From NCBI RefSeq assembly GCF_001667145.1, contig NZ_LZIF01000049.1, forward strand, positions 1 to 64,000: a stretch of DNA of 64,000 bases, read 5' to 3'. Under the pieces are notes generated by a model. It was not told where the DNA came from and did not search any database. It saw only the letters and a program-made list of their open reading frames with translations. Position 1 is the first letter of the stretch; the number at the start of each line of letters is the position of its first letter. This document shows positions 8,491-16,206 of this stretch, in pieces. Position numbers and translations under genes: made by a program. This DNA is from Mycobacterium sp. 852002-51971_SCH5477799-a. GTDB taxonomy: Bacteria > Actinomycetota > Actinomycetes > Mycobacteriales > Mycobacteriaceae.

Positions 8491-9753
8491 ATGACCAGAG
8501 CAGGCAGGCCCCCGGAAGGCTCCTGGACCGAGCACTATCCCGAATTGGGCACCGGTCCCGTGTCTTTCAAGGACTCGACATCGCGGGAGTTCTACGAACT
8601 CGAGCGAGAGGCGATCTTCAAACGAGCGTGGTTGAACGTCGCCCGCGTGGAGGAGTTGCCGCGCGTCGGCAGCTACCTGACCAAGGAGATCGAGGTCGTC
8701 GGCGTCTCGGTGATCCTGGTCAAGGGCAAGGACGAGCAGATCCGCGCGTTCTACAACGTGTGCCGGCACCGCGGAAACAAGTTGGTGTGGAACGACTTTC
8801 CCGGTGAACAGACCCGCGGCACCTGTCGGCAGTTCACCTGCAAGTACCACGGTTGGCGCTATGACCTGCAGGGCGCGCTGAAATTCGTCCAGCAGGAGTC
8901 GGAGTTCTTCGACCTCGATCGCGCGCAGTACGGGTTGCGTCCGGTGCACTGCGACGTGTGGAACGGTTTCGTCTTCATCAACCTCGACGCCGAACCGCGC
9001 CAGAGCCTGCGTGAGTTCCTCGGCCCGATGATCACCGCGCTCGATGACTATCCGTTCGGCAAGCTGACCGAACGCTACGACTGGGTGGCCCACAACAACA
9101 GCAACTGGAAGATCTTCGCCGACGCCTTCCAGGAGTACTACCACGTGCCCTCGCTGCACTCACAGCAGGTGCCCTCCGAGGTGCGCGACCCCAACGCCGG
9201 ATTCACTTGCGGACATTTCCAACTCGACGGGCCGCACCGGTTGGTCTCCACGGCCGGGCGGCGACGCTGGCTGCTACCACCGGAATACATGTACCCGATC
9301 GAGCGCGCCACCCGCAGCGGGTTGGTGGGACCGTGGCGAACGCCCGACATCGGCGAACTGCCGGCCGGCCTCAATCCGGGAGGGATCGAGCCCTGGGGCA
9401 TCAGCAATTTCCAGATCTTCCCGAACACCGAGATTCTGATCTATGGCGGATGGTATCTGCTGTACCGGTACTGGCCGACATCGCACAACACGCACCGGTT
9501 CGAGGCGTACACCTACTTCCATCCCGCCCGCACGGTGCGGGAGCGTATCGAGCACGAAGTCGCCTCGGTGGTACTGAAAGAGTTTGCGCTGCAAGACGCC
9601 GGGATGCTCGGCGGGACGCAGGCGGCGCTGGAATACGGCATCGTCGACGAGTTCCCGCTCAACGACCAGGAGATCCTGGTGCGCCATCTGCACAAGGTCG
9701 CCGTGGACTGGGTCGAAGCCTATCGCCGCGAGCTGGATTCGGTGGGCGTGTGA
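8491..9753 (+). CDS. Rieske non-haem iron oxygenase, alpha subunit (copy 2)
   Basis: This 420-residue paralogue of the protein encoded at 3209 has Rieske ligands at the same numbers (Cys91, His93, Cys117, His120) and iron ligands His218 and His223 in EYYHVPSLH, followed by NDQEIL near the end. The N-terminus shares PPEGSWTEHYPELGTGPVSF almost exactly with copy 1. The substrate region after residue 225 diverges more, which fits two oxygenases acting on different intermediates, or a heteromeric enzyme. It follows the SDR and precedes the second small partner gene. Confidence 0.92.
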   Translation: MTRAGRPPEGSWTEHYPELGTGPVSFKDSTSREFYELEREAIFKRAWLNVARVEELPRVGSYLTKEIEVVGVSVILVKGKDEQIRAFYNVCRHRGNKLVWNDFPGEQTRGTCRQFTCKYHGWRYDLQGALKFVQQESEFFDLDRAQYGLRPVHCDVWNGFVFINLDAEPRQSLREFLGPMITALDDYPFGKLTERYDWVAHNNSNWKIFADAFQEYYHVPSLHSQQVPSEVRDPNAGFTCGHFQLDGPHRLVSTAGRRRWLLPPEYMYPIERATRSGLVGPWRTPDIGELPAGLNPGGIEPWGISNFQIFPNTEILIYGGWYLLYRYWPTSHNTHRFEAYTYFHPARTVRERIEHEVASVVLKEFALQDAGMLGGTQAALEYGIVDEFPLNDQEILVRHLHKVAVDWVEAYRRELDSVGV

Positions 9754-9755
9754 CG

Positions 9756-10088
9756 ATGCCTCCCATGCTGCCCAGCGCATTCGCCGAGCTGGAGGACTAC
9801 GCCCAAACCTGGTGTTTGGCAACAGAAACCGAACGCTGGAACGCCCGGGTTAACGCGTCGATGCCGGAGCTGCGCGACTTTTACGACGCGTTCTTTCCGC
9901 GCCTCGAAGAGGCGATCGACTACTGCGACAAGTTTCCCCTCGACAATGTGCCCGACGACGCACTGAATCTGCTGCACATGATTTATTCGCTGATCATGGT
10001 CGCCATGGCGGTGGAAATCATGCATCAACCCGCCCCGGTAGACGCCGCCGACGCCGTCATGATCCGCACCGGCGGACCCGTGCCCTAA
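9756..10088 (+). CDS. small protein paired with Rieske oxygenase (copy 2), unrecognised family
   Basis: This 110-residue paralogue of the protein at 4483-4809 keeps WCLATETER, FYDAFFPRLEEA, CDKFPLDNVPDD and the helix NLLHMIYSLIMVAM. Roughly half of the aligned residues are identical by eye. It starts at ATG 9756, or at GTG 9750 overlapping the Rieske stop. The repetition of the same gene pair in one cluster argues that the small protein works with the oxygenase. The conserved CDKF Cys and Met/His-rich helix are the first places to look for function. Confidence 0.8.
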   Translation: MPPMLPSAFAELEDYAQTWCLATETERWNARVNASMPELRDFYDAFFPRLEEAIDYCDKFPLDNVPDDALNLLHMIYSLIMVAMAVEIMHQPAPVDAADAVMIRTGGPVP

Positions 10089-10143
10089 GCGCTACGCCCC
10101 AGCGTCGGCGCACCATACGCCAATCTTTCCGAAAGGACCGACC

Positions 10144-10989
10144 ATGAGTCTGCTCACCATCACCAAACTCACCGAGTCAGTCGGCGCCGAGGTCGCCGGC
10201 CTGGAGCCCGCCGCACTGGCGACCGACGACTCGGTCGGTGAGGCGGTGCTGGATGCGTTGGAAGACAACGGGGTTCTGGTCTTTCGTGGTCTGCAACTCG
10301 ACCCGGAGGCCCAGGTCGGCTTCTGCCGTCGCCTCGGCGAGATCGACCATTCCTCCGACGGCCACCATCCGGTGGCCGGCATCTACCCGATCACCCTGGA
10401 CAAGTCCAAGAACGCCTCGGCCGCCTACCTGAAGGCCACCTTCGACTGGCACATCGACGGCTGCACACCGCTGGGCGACGAATGCCCGCAGAAAGCCACC
10501 GTGTTGTCCGCGGTACAGGTGGCCGAATGGGGTGGTGAAACCGAATTCGCCAACTCCTACGCCGCCTATGACGTCATGACCGACGAGGAGAAGGAGCGGT
10601 TCGGCGCCCTGCGTGTGGTGCACTCGCTGGAGGCTTCCCAGCGTCGCGTCTACCCCGATCCGACGCCGGAACAGGTGCAGCGCTGGCGATCCCGTCGCAC
10701 CCACGAACACCCCTTGGTGTGGACGCACCGCAGCGGCCGCAAGTCGCTAGTACTGGGCGCCTCGGCGGATTACGTCGTCGGCATGGATATCGATAAGGGG
10801 CGCGCCCTGCTGGACGAACTTCTCGAGCGCGCCACGGTGCCGGACAAGGTCTACAGCCACAGCTGGTCGATCGGCGACACCGTCATCTGGGATAACCGCG
10901 GAGTGCTGCACCGCGCCGCCCCGTACGACCCGGCCTCACAACGAGAAATGCTGCGCACCACCGTTCTCGGCGACGAACCGATCCAATAG
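10144..10989 (+). CDS. TauD/TfdA-family 2-oxoglutarate/Fe(II) dioxygenase
   Basis: This 281-residue protein shows the 2-His-1-carboxylate triad: His103 and Asp105 in DWHIDGC and His256 in VLHRAAPYD, with Arg267 or Arg271 positioned for 2-oxoglutarate. Family members hydroxylate substrates such as taurine or 2,4-D, often causing C-O, C-N or C-S cleavage. The ATG at 10144 has GAAAGGA upstream. It sits 55 bases after the second small partner gene and directly before the carboxymuconolactone decarboxylase-like gene. A separate oxygenation step in the island pathway is the simplest reading. Confidence 0.92.
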   Translation: MSLLTITKLTESVGAEVAGLEPAALATDDSVGEAVLDALEDNGVLVFRGLQLDPEAQVGFCRRLGEIDHSSDGHHPVAGIYPITLDKSKNASAAYLKATFDWHIDGCTPLGDECPQKATVLSAVQVAEWGGETEFANSYAAYDVMTDEEKERFGALRVVHSLEASQRRVYPDPTPEQVQRWRSRRTHEHPLVWTHRSGRKSLVLGASADYVVGMDIDKGRALLDELLERATVPDKVYSHSWSIGDTVIWDNRGVLHRAAPYDPASQREMLRTTVLGDEPIQ

Positions 10990-10990
10990 C

Positions 10991-11542
10991 ATGACCACGG
11001 CCGACCAGCATCCGCTGCGCCTGACACCGCTGCCCGCCGACGAGTGGGACGACGGGGCCCGCGCCGCGCTGGCGTCGCTGATCCCGGCCGAGCGGGCGAA
11101 TCCCGTTGGCGCGGGCAATGTTTTGTCGACCATGGTCCGCCACCCCGACCTGACCGCGGCCTATCTGCCGTTCAATGCTTATCTGCTCACCCGATCGGCC
11201 CTGTCGCCCCGGGTGCGCGAAGTCGCACTGCTGCGCGTGGTGCATCGCAGCAATTGCGGCTACCTGTGGTCGCATCACATCCCGATCGCACTGCGCGCCG
11301 GCCTGACCGAATCCGAGATCGAGGACATCCGGTCCGGCCGTTGCGCCGACCACACCGACCGGGCGGTAATCCGCGCCGTCGATGATCTCACCGGTGACAG
11401 CACGATCAGCCAAGCAACCTGGGATCTGCTAAGCGAGTTGTTCACCCAGCAGCAATGCATGGATCTGACGTTCACCATCGGCGGATACCTCTTGCTGGCG
11501 TTGGCCGTCAACACGTTCGGCATCCAGGAAGAGCACGGGTAA
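10991..11542 (+). CDS. carboxymuconolactone decarboxylase/AhpD-like protein
   Basis: This 183-residue protein has the AhpD-like signature in REVALLRVVHRSNCGYLWSHH: Glu77, Cys89, His95 and His96. It has one Cys in this motif rather than the CxxC of AhpD peroxidase partners, so it resembles the decarboxylase-like branch more than the peroxidase branch. It starts one base after the TauD stop, so the two are cotranscribed. Its role could be decarboxylation or a peroxidase-like step; the family label does not decide. Confidence 0.88.
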   Translation: MTTADQHPLRLTPLPADEWDDGARAALASLIPAERANPVGAGNVLSTMVRHPDLTAAYLPFNAYLLTRSALSPRVREVALLRVVHRSNCGYLWSHHIPIALRAGLTESEIEDIRSGRCADHTDRAVIRAVDDLTGDSTISQATWDLLSELFTQQQCMDLTFTIGGYLLLALAVNTFGIQEEHG

Positions 11543-11547
11543 TCCCG

Positions 11548-11578
11548 CGGTCGGCGCAACCATGAGGCGAGCCGACCG
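11548..11578 (+). terminator. possible terminator hairpin after the Rieske operon
   Basis: CGGTCGGC at 11548-11555 pairs exactly with 11571-11578 across a 15-base loop. It lies between convergent genes, just past the last gene of the operon. There is no T-run. Confidence 0.4.
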
Positions 11579-11602
11579 AGGTGCCGTTGTGACGTCTGCG
11601 CG

Positions 11603-11794
11603 CTAGTCCTCGCGGGACAGCGCGGCGCGTGGGCACTCGGCGACGGCCTTCTCGACCAGCGCCTCCTGGTCGGCGGGCACCGGGTCGGCGATGACCACCG
11701 CGTAGTCGTCGTCGTCGAGCCGAAACACATTCGGCGCGATGTTCACGCAGTAGGCATTGCCTTCACACCGATCAAGGTTCACCACCGGCCGCAT
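11603..11794 (-). CDS. 3Fe-4S ferredoxin
   Basis: This 63-residue ferredoxin has three cluster cysteines, Cys10 and Cys16 (CEGNAYC) and Cys54 (ECPRAA), the pattern of single 3Fe-4S ferredoxins that usually serve cytochrome P450s in actinobacteria. The ATG at 11794 has GAAGGAG upstream. No P450 gene is adjacent (the nearest is cyp136 at 45.6 kb), so it may feed one of the Rieske enzymes or a P450 elsewhere. It is convergent with the Rieske operon and divergent from the enolase-like gene. Confidence 0.9.
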   Translation of the reverse strand: MRPVVNLDRCEGNAYCVNIAPNVFRLDDDDYAVVIADPVPADQEALVEKAVAECPRAALSRED

Positions 11795-11921
11795 GAAGAT
11801 TCTCCTTCGATCTCGCGCGAGGGTTTTCCACAGGTGGAGCTTGTGTAAATTCTAGTATGCCCCTTCTCAGTGACCTCTCAGTGCTGCGGTCTTACGCTGT
11901 AACCCTGGGTCCGGGAGGTCG

Positions 11922-13205
11922 ATGATGAAGATCGCATCCGTCATCGCCCGCCAACTGCTGGACTGCAAAGCGCGGCCCCTGCTCGAGGTCGAGATCACCA
12001 CGGACACCGGCGTTGTCGGTCGCGGCGCGTCCCCGACGGGCAGTTCGGTGGGTTCACACGAGGCGTTCGTGCTGCGGGACGGGGATCGCAGCCACTACAA
12101 CGGGCTGAGCGTGCACCGCGCCATGACCGCGGTGACCGACGAGATCGCCCCCGCCCTCATCGGCGCGGAACTCGACGACCCCCGCTCCCTGGACCGGGTC
12201 ATGATCGACCTCGACGGCACGCCCGACAAGCACCGGCTCGGCGGCAACGCGATCTACTCCACGTCGATCGCGCTGCTGCGGGCGGCCGCCGCCGCGGCCG
12301 GAACACCCACTTACACCTACATCGGCGCACTGCTCGGGCTCGAACCACCGGCCACCGTCCCGGTGCCCAGCTTCAACATGATCAACGGTGGTCACTACGG
12401 CGATGTCTGCCAGACCTTCAGCGAATTCCTCGTCGTGCCCTATCGTGCGGACTCGATCGAATCCGCGGTCGAGAAAGGCGTGGGCTTGTTCGAGACGCTC
12501 GGCGAGGTGCTTACCGAGCGCCTGGGTCGCGCACCGATGCTGGCGTCGTCGTACGGATACATCGCGCCGTCCAGCGACCCGCGGATCGTTCTGGAGGTGC
12601 TGGCCGAGGCCGTCGAGCGCGCCGGCTGTGCCGACATCATGGCGTTCGCCCTGGACTGCGCTTCGAGTGCGGTGTACGACAGCGACTCTGCGACATACGC
12701 TTTCAATGGCGAGCGGGTGACCGCGGAGGCGTTGATCGACTATGCCCGGGCCCTGTCGCACGAGTTCCCGATGCTGTTCGTCGAAGACCTGCTGGACGGG
12801 GATGACTGGGCCGGATTCGCCAAAGCGGTCCAGACCGTGCAGCGCTCGATCATCCTCGGAGACGACCTGATCGTCACCAACCGCGCCCGGTTGCAGCGCG
12901 CCGTCGAGATGTCGGCCGTGGACGGGTTCATTCTGAAGCCCAACCAGGTCGGAACGATCGCCGAGGCACTGGATTGCTTCGAATACGCCAGGCGCAACGC
13001 CATTTTGGCCATCCCGTCGGGACGCTCGGGCGGCGTCATCGACGACGTGGTGATGGACCTGGCGGTGGGACTGGGGGCGCCGTTTCAGAAGAATGGCGCA
13101 CCGCGGTCTGGTGAGCGCATCGCAAAACTCAACTTCCTGCTGCGCGCGGCCGAAGGCATCCCGGATTGTGCGTTGGCGGACGTGGCGGTCCTGGCGCAAT
13201 TCTGA
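11922..13205 (+). CDS. divergent enolase homologue without the canonical catalytic residues
   Basis: This 427-residue protein aligns with enolase over its whole length: GSHEAFVLRDGD, NAIYSTSIALL, VPSFNMINGG, VEDLLDGDDW, LGDDLIVTN, LKPNQVGT and AVGLGAPFQKNGAPRSGER. Metal ligands corresponding to enolase Asp246, Glu295 and Asp320 (here Asp245, Glu288, Asp314) and both active-site lysines (339, 390) are kept. The positions of His159, Glu211 and His373 of yeast enolase read Tyr159, Tyr211 and Gly367. It is therefore unlikely to be glycolytic enolase. A second ATG at 11925 has better spacing (6 bases) from GGGAGG. It could act on another enolisable acid or phosphonate. Confidence 0.88.
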   Translation: MMKIASVIARQLLDCKARPLLEVEITTDTGVVGRGASPTGSSVGSHEAFVLRDGDRSHYNGLSVHRAMTAVTDEIAPALIGAELDDPRSLDRVMIDLDGTPDKHRLGGNAIYSTSIALLRAAAAAAGTPTYTYIGALLGLEPPATVPVPSFNMINGGHYGDVCQTFSEFLVVPYRADSIESAVEKGVGLFETLGEVLTERLGRAPMLASSYGYIAPSSDPRIVLEVLAEAVERAGCADIMAFALDCASSAVYDSDSATYAFNGERVTAEALIDYARALSHEFPMLFVEDLLDGDDWAGFAKAVQTVQRSIILGDDLIVTNRARLQRAVEMSAVDGFILKPNQVGTIAEALDCFEYARRNAILAIPSGRSGGVIDDVVMDLAVGLGAPFQKNGAPRSGERIAKLNFLLRAAEGIPDCALADVAVLAQF

Positions 13206-13217
13206 GCGGGTTTCGGG

Positions 13218-16100
13218 TCAGGGGCCGGCGATCAACGCGAGCTCGGCCGCCAGGGCGATCCCACACACCGCCGCGACGATCGAAAGTGCCACCCAATCGG
13301 CCGGTTTCGGTCGCGACGAAGCCGCCGAGATCTGGCCCGTACCGCCGCGGGCGGTGATCGCATCGCCCATCTCGTCGGCGCGCCGCAGTGTCACCGTGAT
13401 GACCGCGACGACCACGTCTACGACGCCTACCGCCGGACGTCGCAACCGGGCCCAGCGGGTTTGCGGCGGCCCCTTGGGCCGCAACCGGCGAGCGGCGAAG
13501 AGCACCCGGAATTCATCGATCAGCATGGGGAAGGTGCGCAGCGCGAGCGCCAGCGCGACCGACCAGTCATCGACCGGGATCCGCAACGGTCGCAGGAAGC
13601 GGCCCAAAGTGGCCACCGCCGGGGCGACCTGGGCGACATTGGTCGTCCAGGACACCAGCGCGCTCAAGGCGAGCAACACCACCGACAGCGCGGTAATGCG
13701 CAGAAAATCCAGCAGGCCACCGAAGCCGAGGGACGCCGCACCCAGCTGTATCCTCGGACTTCCGCCGGCGACTGCCGCGTTGACCCCGACGATCACCAGC
13801 ACGATCCACAGCCAGCGCGGCACCGACGGCACCACACCCCGGGGGATACGCGCGAGCCATATCCCCGCGACCGCCAGCGCGGCGCTGAGTCCGATCGCCA
13901 CCCAACCGGGGAAGAATGTCAATAGCAGCGAAATGCCAAACACGACAAGCAATTTCGTTCCGGCCCACAGCTCGTGTATCGGTGAGGTGCCCGGCACCGG
14001 CCGTAACAACACGACGGGGCGCCTGCGGCGGGCCCGGTGCTTCGCCGGAGCGGCCGCAACCGCCGTATTGGCTTGGGCCGCAGCCGGTGCCGCCTGCAGC
14101 GAACCGTCCCGCAGGTGCAAGGTGCGAGGACACAGTTCCTGAAGCCCGGAGAAGTCATGCGAGATGACCACCACCGTCAGGCCGGTGTCACGGCGCCGCT
14201 CGGCCAGCAACTGGACGAGACCGCGTTGGCTGGCGGCGTCCAGCCCGGCCAGCGGCTCGTCGAGGATCAGCACCCGTGGCGATCGGGCCAGCAGTCCGGC
14301 TAGGACCACGCGGCGCATCTGGCCACCGCTGAGCTGGTCGATGCGCCGCTGGGCCAGCCCGGGCTCCAGGCCTACGGCGCCCAGCGCCACGGCCACCCGG
14401 GCGTGATCGGCGGGCGAAAACCCGGCTGCCGAAGCCACTTCCAGGTCGACCCGGCTGCGCATCAGCTGCAGTCGGGCCGCCTGGAATTGGAGCGCGACAG
14501 CGCCGACCTGGTCGGCAGTCGGCCGACCGTCGAGCAGGCAGGCGCCGGTGGCCGGCTCGGTCAACCCGGCCATGATCCATGCCAGTGTCGACTTGCCGGA
14601 ACCGTTTCCGCCATGGATCAACAGCCCGTCACCCTCGTGCACGACGAAGCTGACATCGCGCAGCGCGGTCTGAGCCCACGGTGTGCCGCCGGCGTATTCG
14701 TGTCCGACGCCGACGAGTTCGAGCACCGGAGCATCGGATGCGACACCGGCCGCCACCGTCGGCGCCGGGGCGGACGCGCTTCGCACCAGATCGGTTTCCG
14801 CCGACGCATCGCCGAGATTGATTGCACGCTGCGCGTATTCGGCCTCGTCGTTGTAGTGGGTGATGTGCACCAGCGCCGTCTGGTGGCGCTCGGTCAGGCC
14901 GGACAGCACGGCGAGCAATTTCTCCCGGCCCTGCCGGTCGACCATGCTGGTGACCTCGTCGGCAATCAACAACGCCGGCTCGCGGGCCAACGCCGCGGCC
15001 ACCGCCAGGCGCTGCAGTTCCCCGCCCGACAGGCTGCCGGTGTCGCGGTCGGCCAGTGCGGCCAGGCCGACCTCGTCGAGTAGCCGGGAAACGTCGGTGC
15101 TCTTGCCGGGGGGCAGTCCCCAGACCACGTCGTCGGCGACCCGCGTGCCCAGCACCTGACTCTCCGGGTGTTGCATGATGACCGCGGTCCCGCCGAGTTC
15201 GCCGAGCCCCACTGACCCGGGACGGTCGACGGTGCCCGAGGTCGGTTCGCGACCGGCCAGGATCAACATCAGCGTGGTTTTCCCGGAGCCGTTGGCACCG
15301 GTGACCGCGATGTGTTCACCGGTGCGCACGTTCAGGCTGACCGCCCGCAGCGCATCGTGGTCCGCGTGCGGATAGCGCAGGCGCACCCGGTCCAGCCGCA
15401 CCGGCACGGGCCGGATCGGGCCATTGCCGGCGGGTGCATCCAGCTTGTGCACATCGGGAATCCCGCGTAGCCGCTCCAGTACCCGTGACAACGCCCACCA
15501 ACCGACCAGCGAGGCACCCACGATGACGAATACGGCGTACCCGAGGGCGATCCACTGCCAGTAGTGCAACGCCCCGGCGAAGAACGAGTTGAACTGTTGG
15601 GCACTCGTGCGCAGCTGCGGCACCCGCGAAACGACCGTCGTTGCGCCGTCCACGGTTGCGCTGGCGGCGTGGAAGGCGAGCTGCCGGAACCGGGTCAGGA
15701 CGGTCAGCGCGACTACCATCCCCGCGCCGACGACGACGGCCGCGGCGAAGGACACAGCGATGACGGTGGGCGTGCCGCGGCTGTGCCGCTTGACGGTTCC
15801 GGCAAGCCCCCCGACGTACGCGCACAGCGCGATCGCCCCCAAGCCGCTCAAGCCGACCACCAGGAAGCCGATCACCCCGGCGGCGACCGTCGCGGTGATC
15901 AGAACGCGGATCCGGTACCGGTAGGCCAACAGCCCGGTGGGCACGCTGCCCAGCAGGCCGAGGCCCCCACCGTGGGGAAGGATGACCGCGATGATCGCGA
16001 TCGCCGCGCACAGGGCGCCCATCACCGATGCCTGCGCCAGTTCGCCGGGACGCAGCGATCCGGCACGCTTTTTCGGCATCGCAGCGACGGGCCCCTTCAC
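13218..16100 (-). CDS. single-chain ECF-type ABC transporter (membrane domain-ABC-ABC-EcfT fusion)
   Basis: The 960 residues contain four modules. Residues 1 to about 220 form a hydrophobic membrane domain. ABC domain 1 has Walker A ANGSGKTT near 270, LSGGELQRL near 357, IADEVTS and a switch His. ABC domain 2 has GNGSGKST near 500, LSGGQMRR near 590, LDEPLAGLD and ISHDF. The C-terminal EcfT-like membrane part, from about 700, has the AARRLR and TARGG coupling motifs. ECF transporters take up vitamins or metal ions; M. tuberculosis Rv2325c/Rv2326c are related from memory. The N-terminal domain may act as the substrate-binding S component. It is convergent with the enolase-like gene. The cargo is unknown. 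Confidence 0.9.
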   Translation of the reverse strand: MKGPVAAMPKKRAGSLRPGELAQASVMGALCAAIAIIAVILPHGGGLGLLGSVPTGLLAYRYRIRVLITATVAAGVIGFLVVGLSGLGAIALCAYVGGLAGTVKRHSRGTPTVIAVSFAAAVVVGAGMVVALTVLTRFRQLAFHAASATVDGATTVVSRVPQLRTSAQQFNSFFAGALHYWQWIALGYAVFVIVGASLVGWWALSRVLERLRGIPDVHKLDAPAGNGPIRPVPVRLDRVRLRYPHADHDALRAVSLNVRTGEHIAVTGANGSGKTTLMLILAGREPTSGTVDRPGSVGLGELGGTAVIMQHPESQVLGTRVADDVVWGLPPGKSTDVSRLLDEVGLAALADRDTGSLSGGELQRLAVAAALAREPALLIADEVTSMVDRQGREKLLAVLSGLTERHQTALVHITHYNDEAEYAQRAINLGDASAETDLVRSASAPAPTVAAGVASDAPVLELVGVGHEYAGGTPWAQTALRDVSFVVHEGDGLLIHGGNGSGKSTLAWIMAGLTEPATGACLLDGRPTADQVGAVALQFQAARLQLMRSRVDLEVASAAGFSPADHARVAVALGAVGLEPGLAQRRIDQLSGGQMRRVVLAGLLARSPRVLILDEPLAGLDAASQRGLVQLLAERRRDTGLTVVVISHDFSGLQELCPRTLHLRDGSLQAAPAAAQANTAVAAAPAKHRARRRRPVVLLRPVPGTSPIHELWAGTKLLVVFGISLLLTFFPGWVAIGLSAALAVAGIWLARIPRGVVPSVPRWLWIVLVIVGVNAAVAGGSPRIQLGAASLGFGGLLDFLRITALSVVLLALSALVSWTTNVAQVAPAVATLGRFLRPLRIPVDDWSVALALALRTFPMLIDEFRVLFAARRLRPKGPPQTRWARLRRPAVGVVDVVVAVITVTLRRADEMGDAITARGGTGQISAASSRPKPADWVALSIVAAVCGIALAAELALIAGP

Positions 16101-16206
16101 GACACGATTATGCCCGTCGCCGTCGGCGCGCCCTGAGTTCTCTCATCAGATCTTCAGGTAGCCCTTGTACGTGGCACAGCGGCTTTGATGGTGTTCCAGA
16201 CACCGC

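Noticed and set aside
12054-13199. long open frame antisense to the enolase-like gene
   Set aside because: It mirrors the codon bias of the real gene on the other strand; the translation has no domain.
11922-13205. housekeeping enolase
   Set aside because: Three catalytic residues are replaced and the location is a catabolic island.
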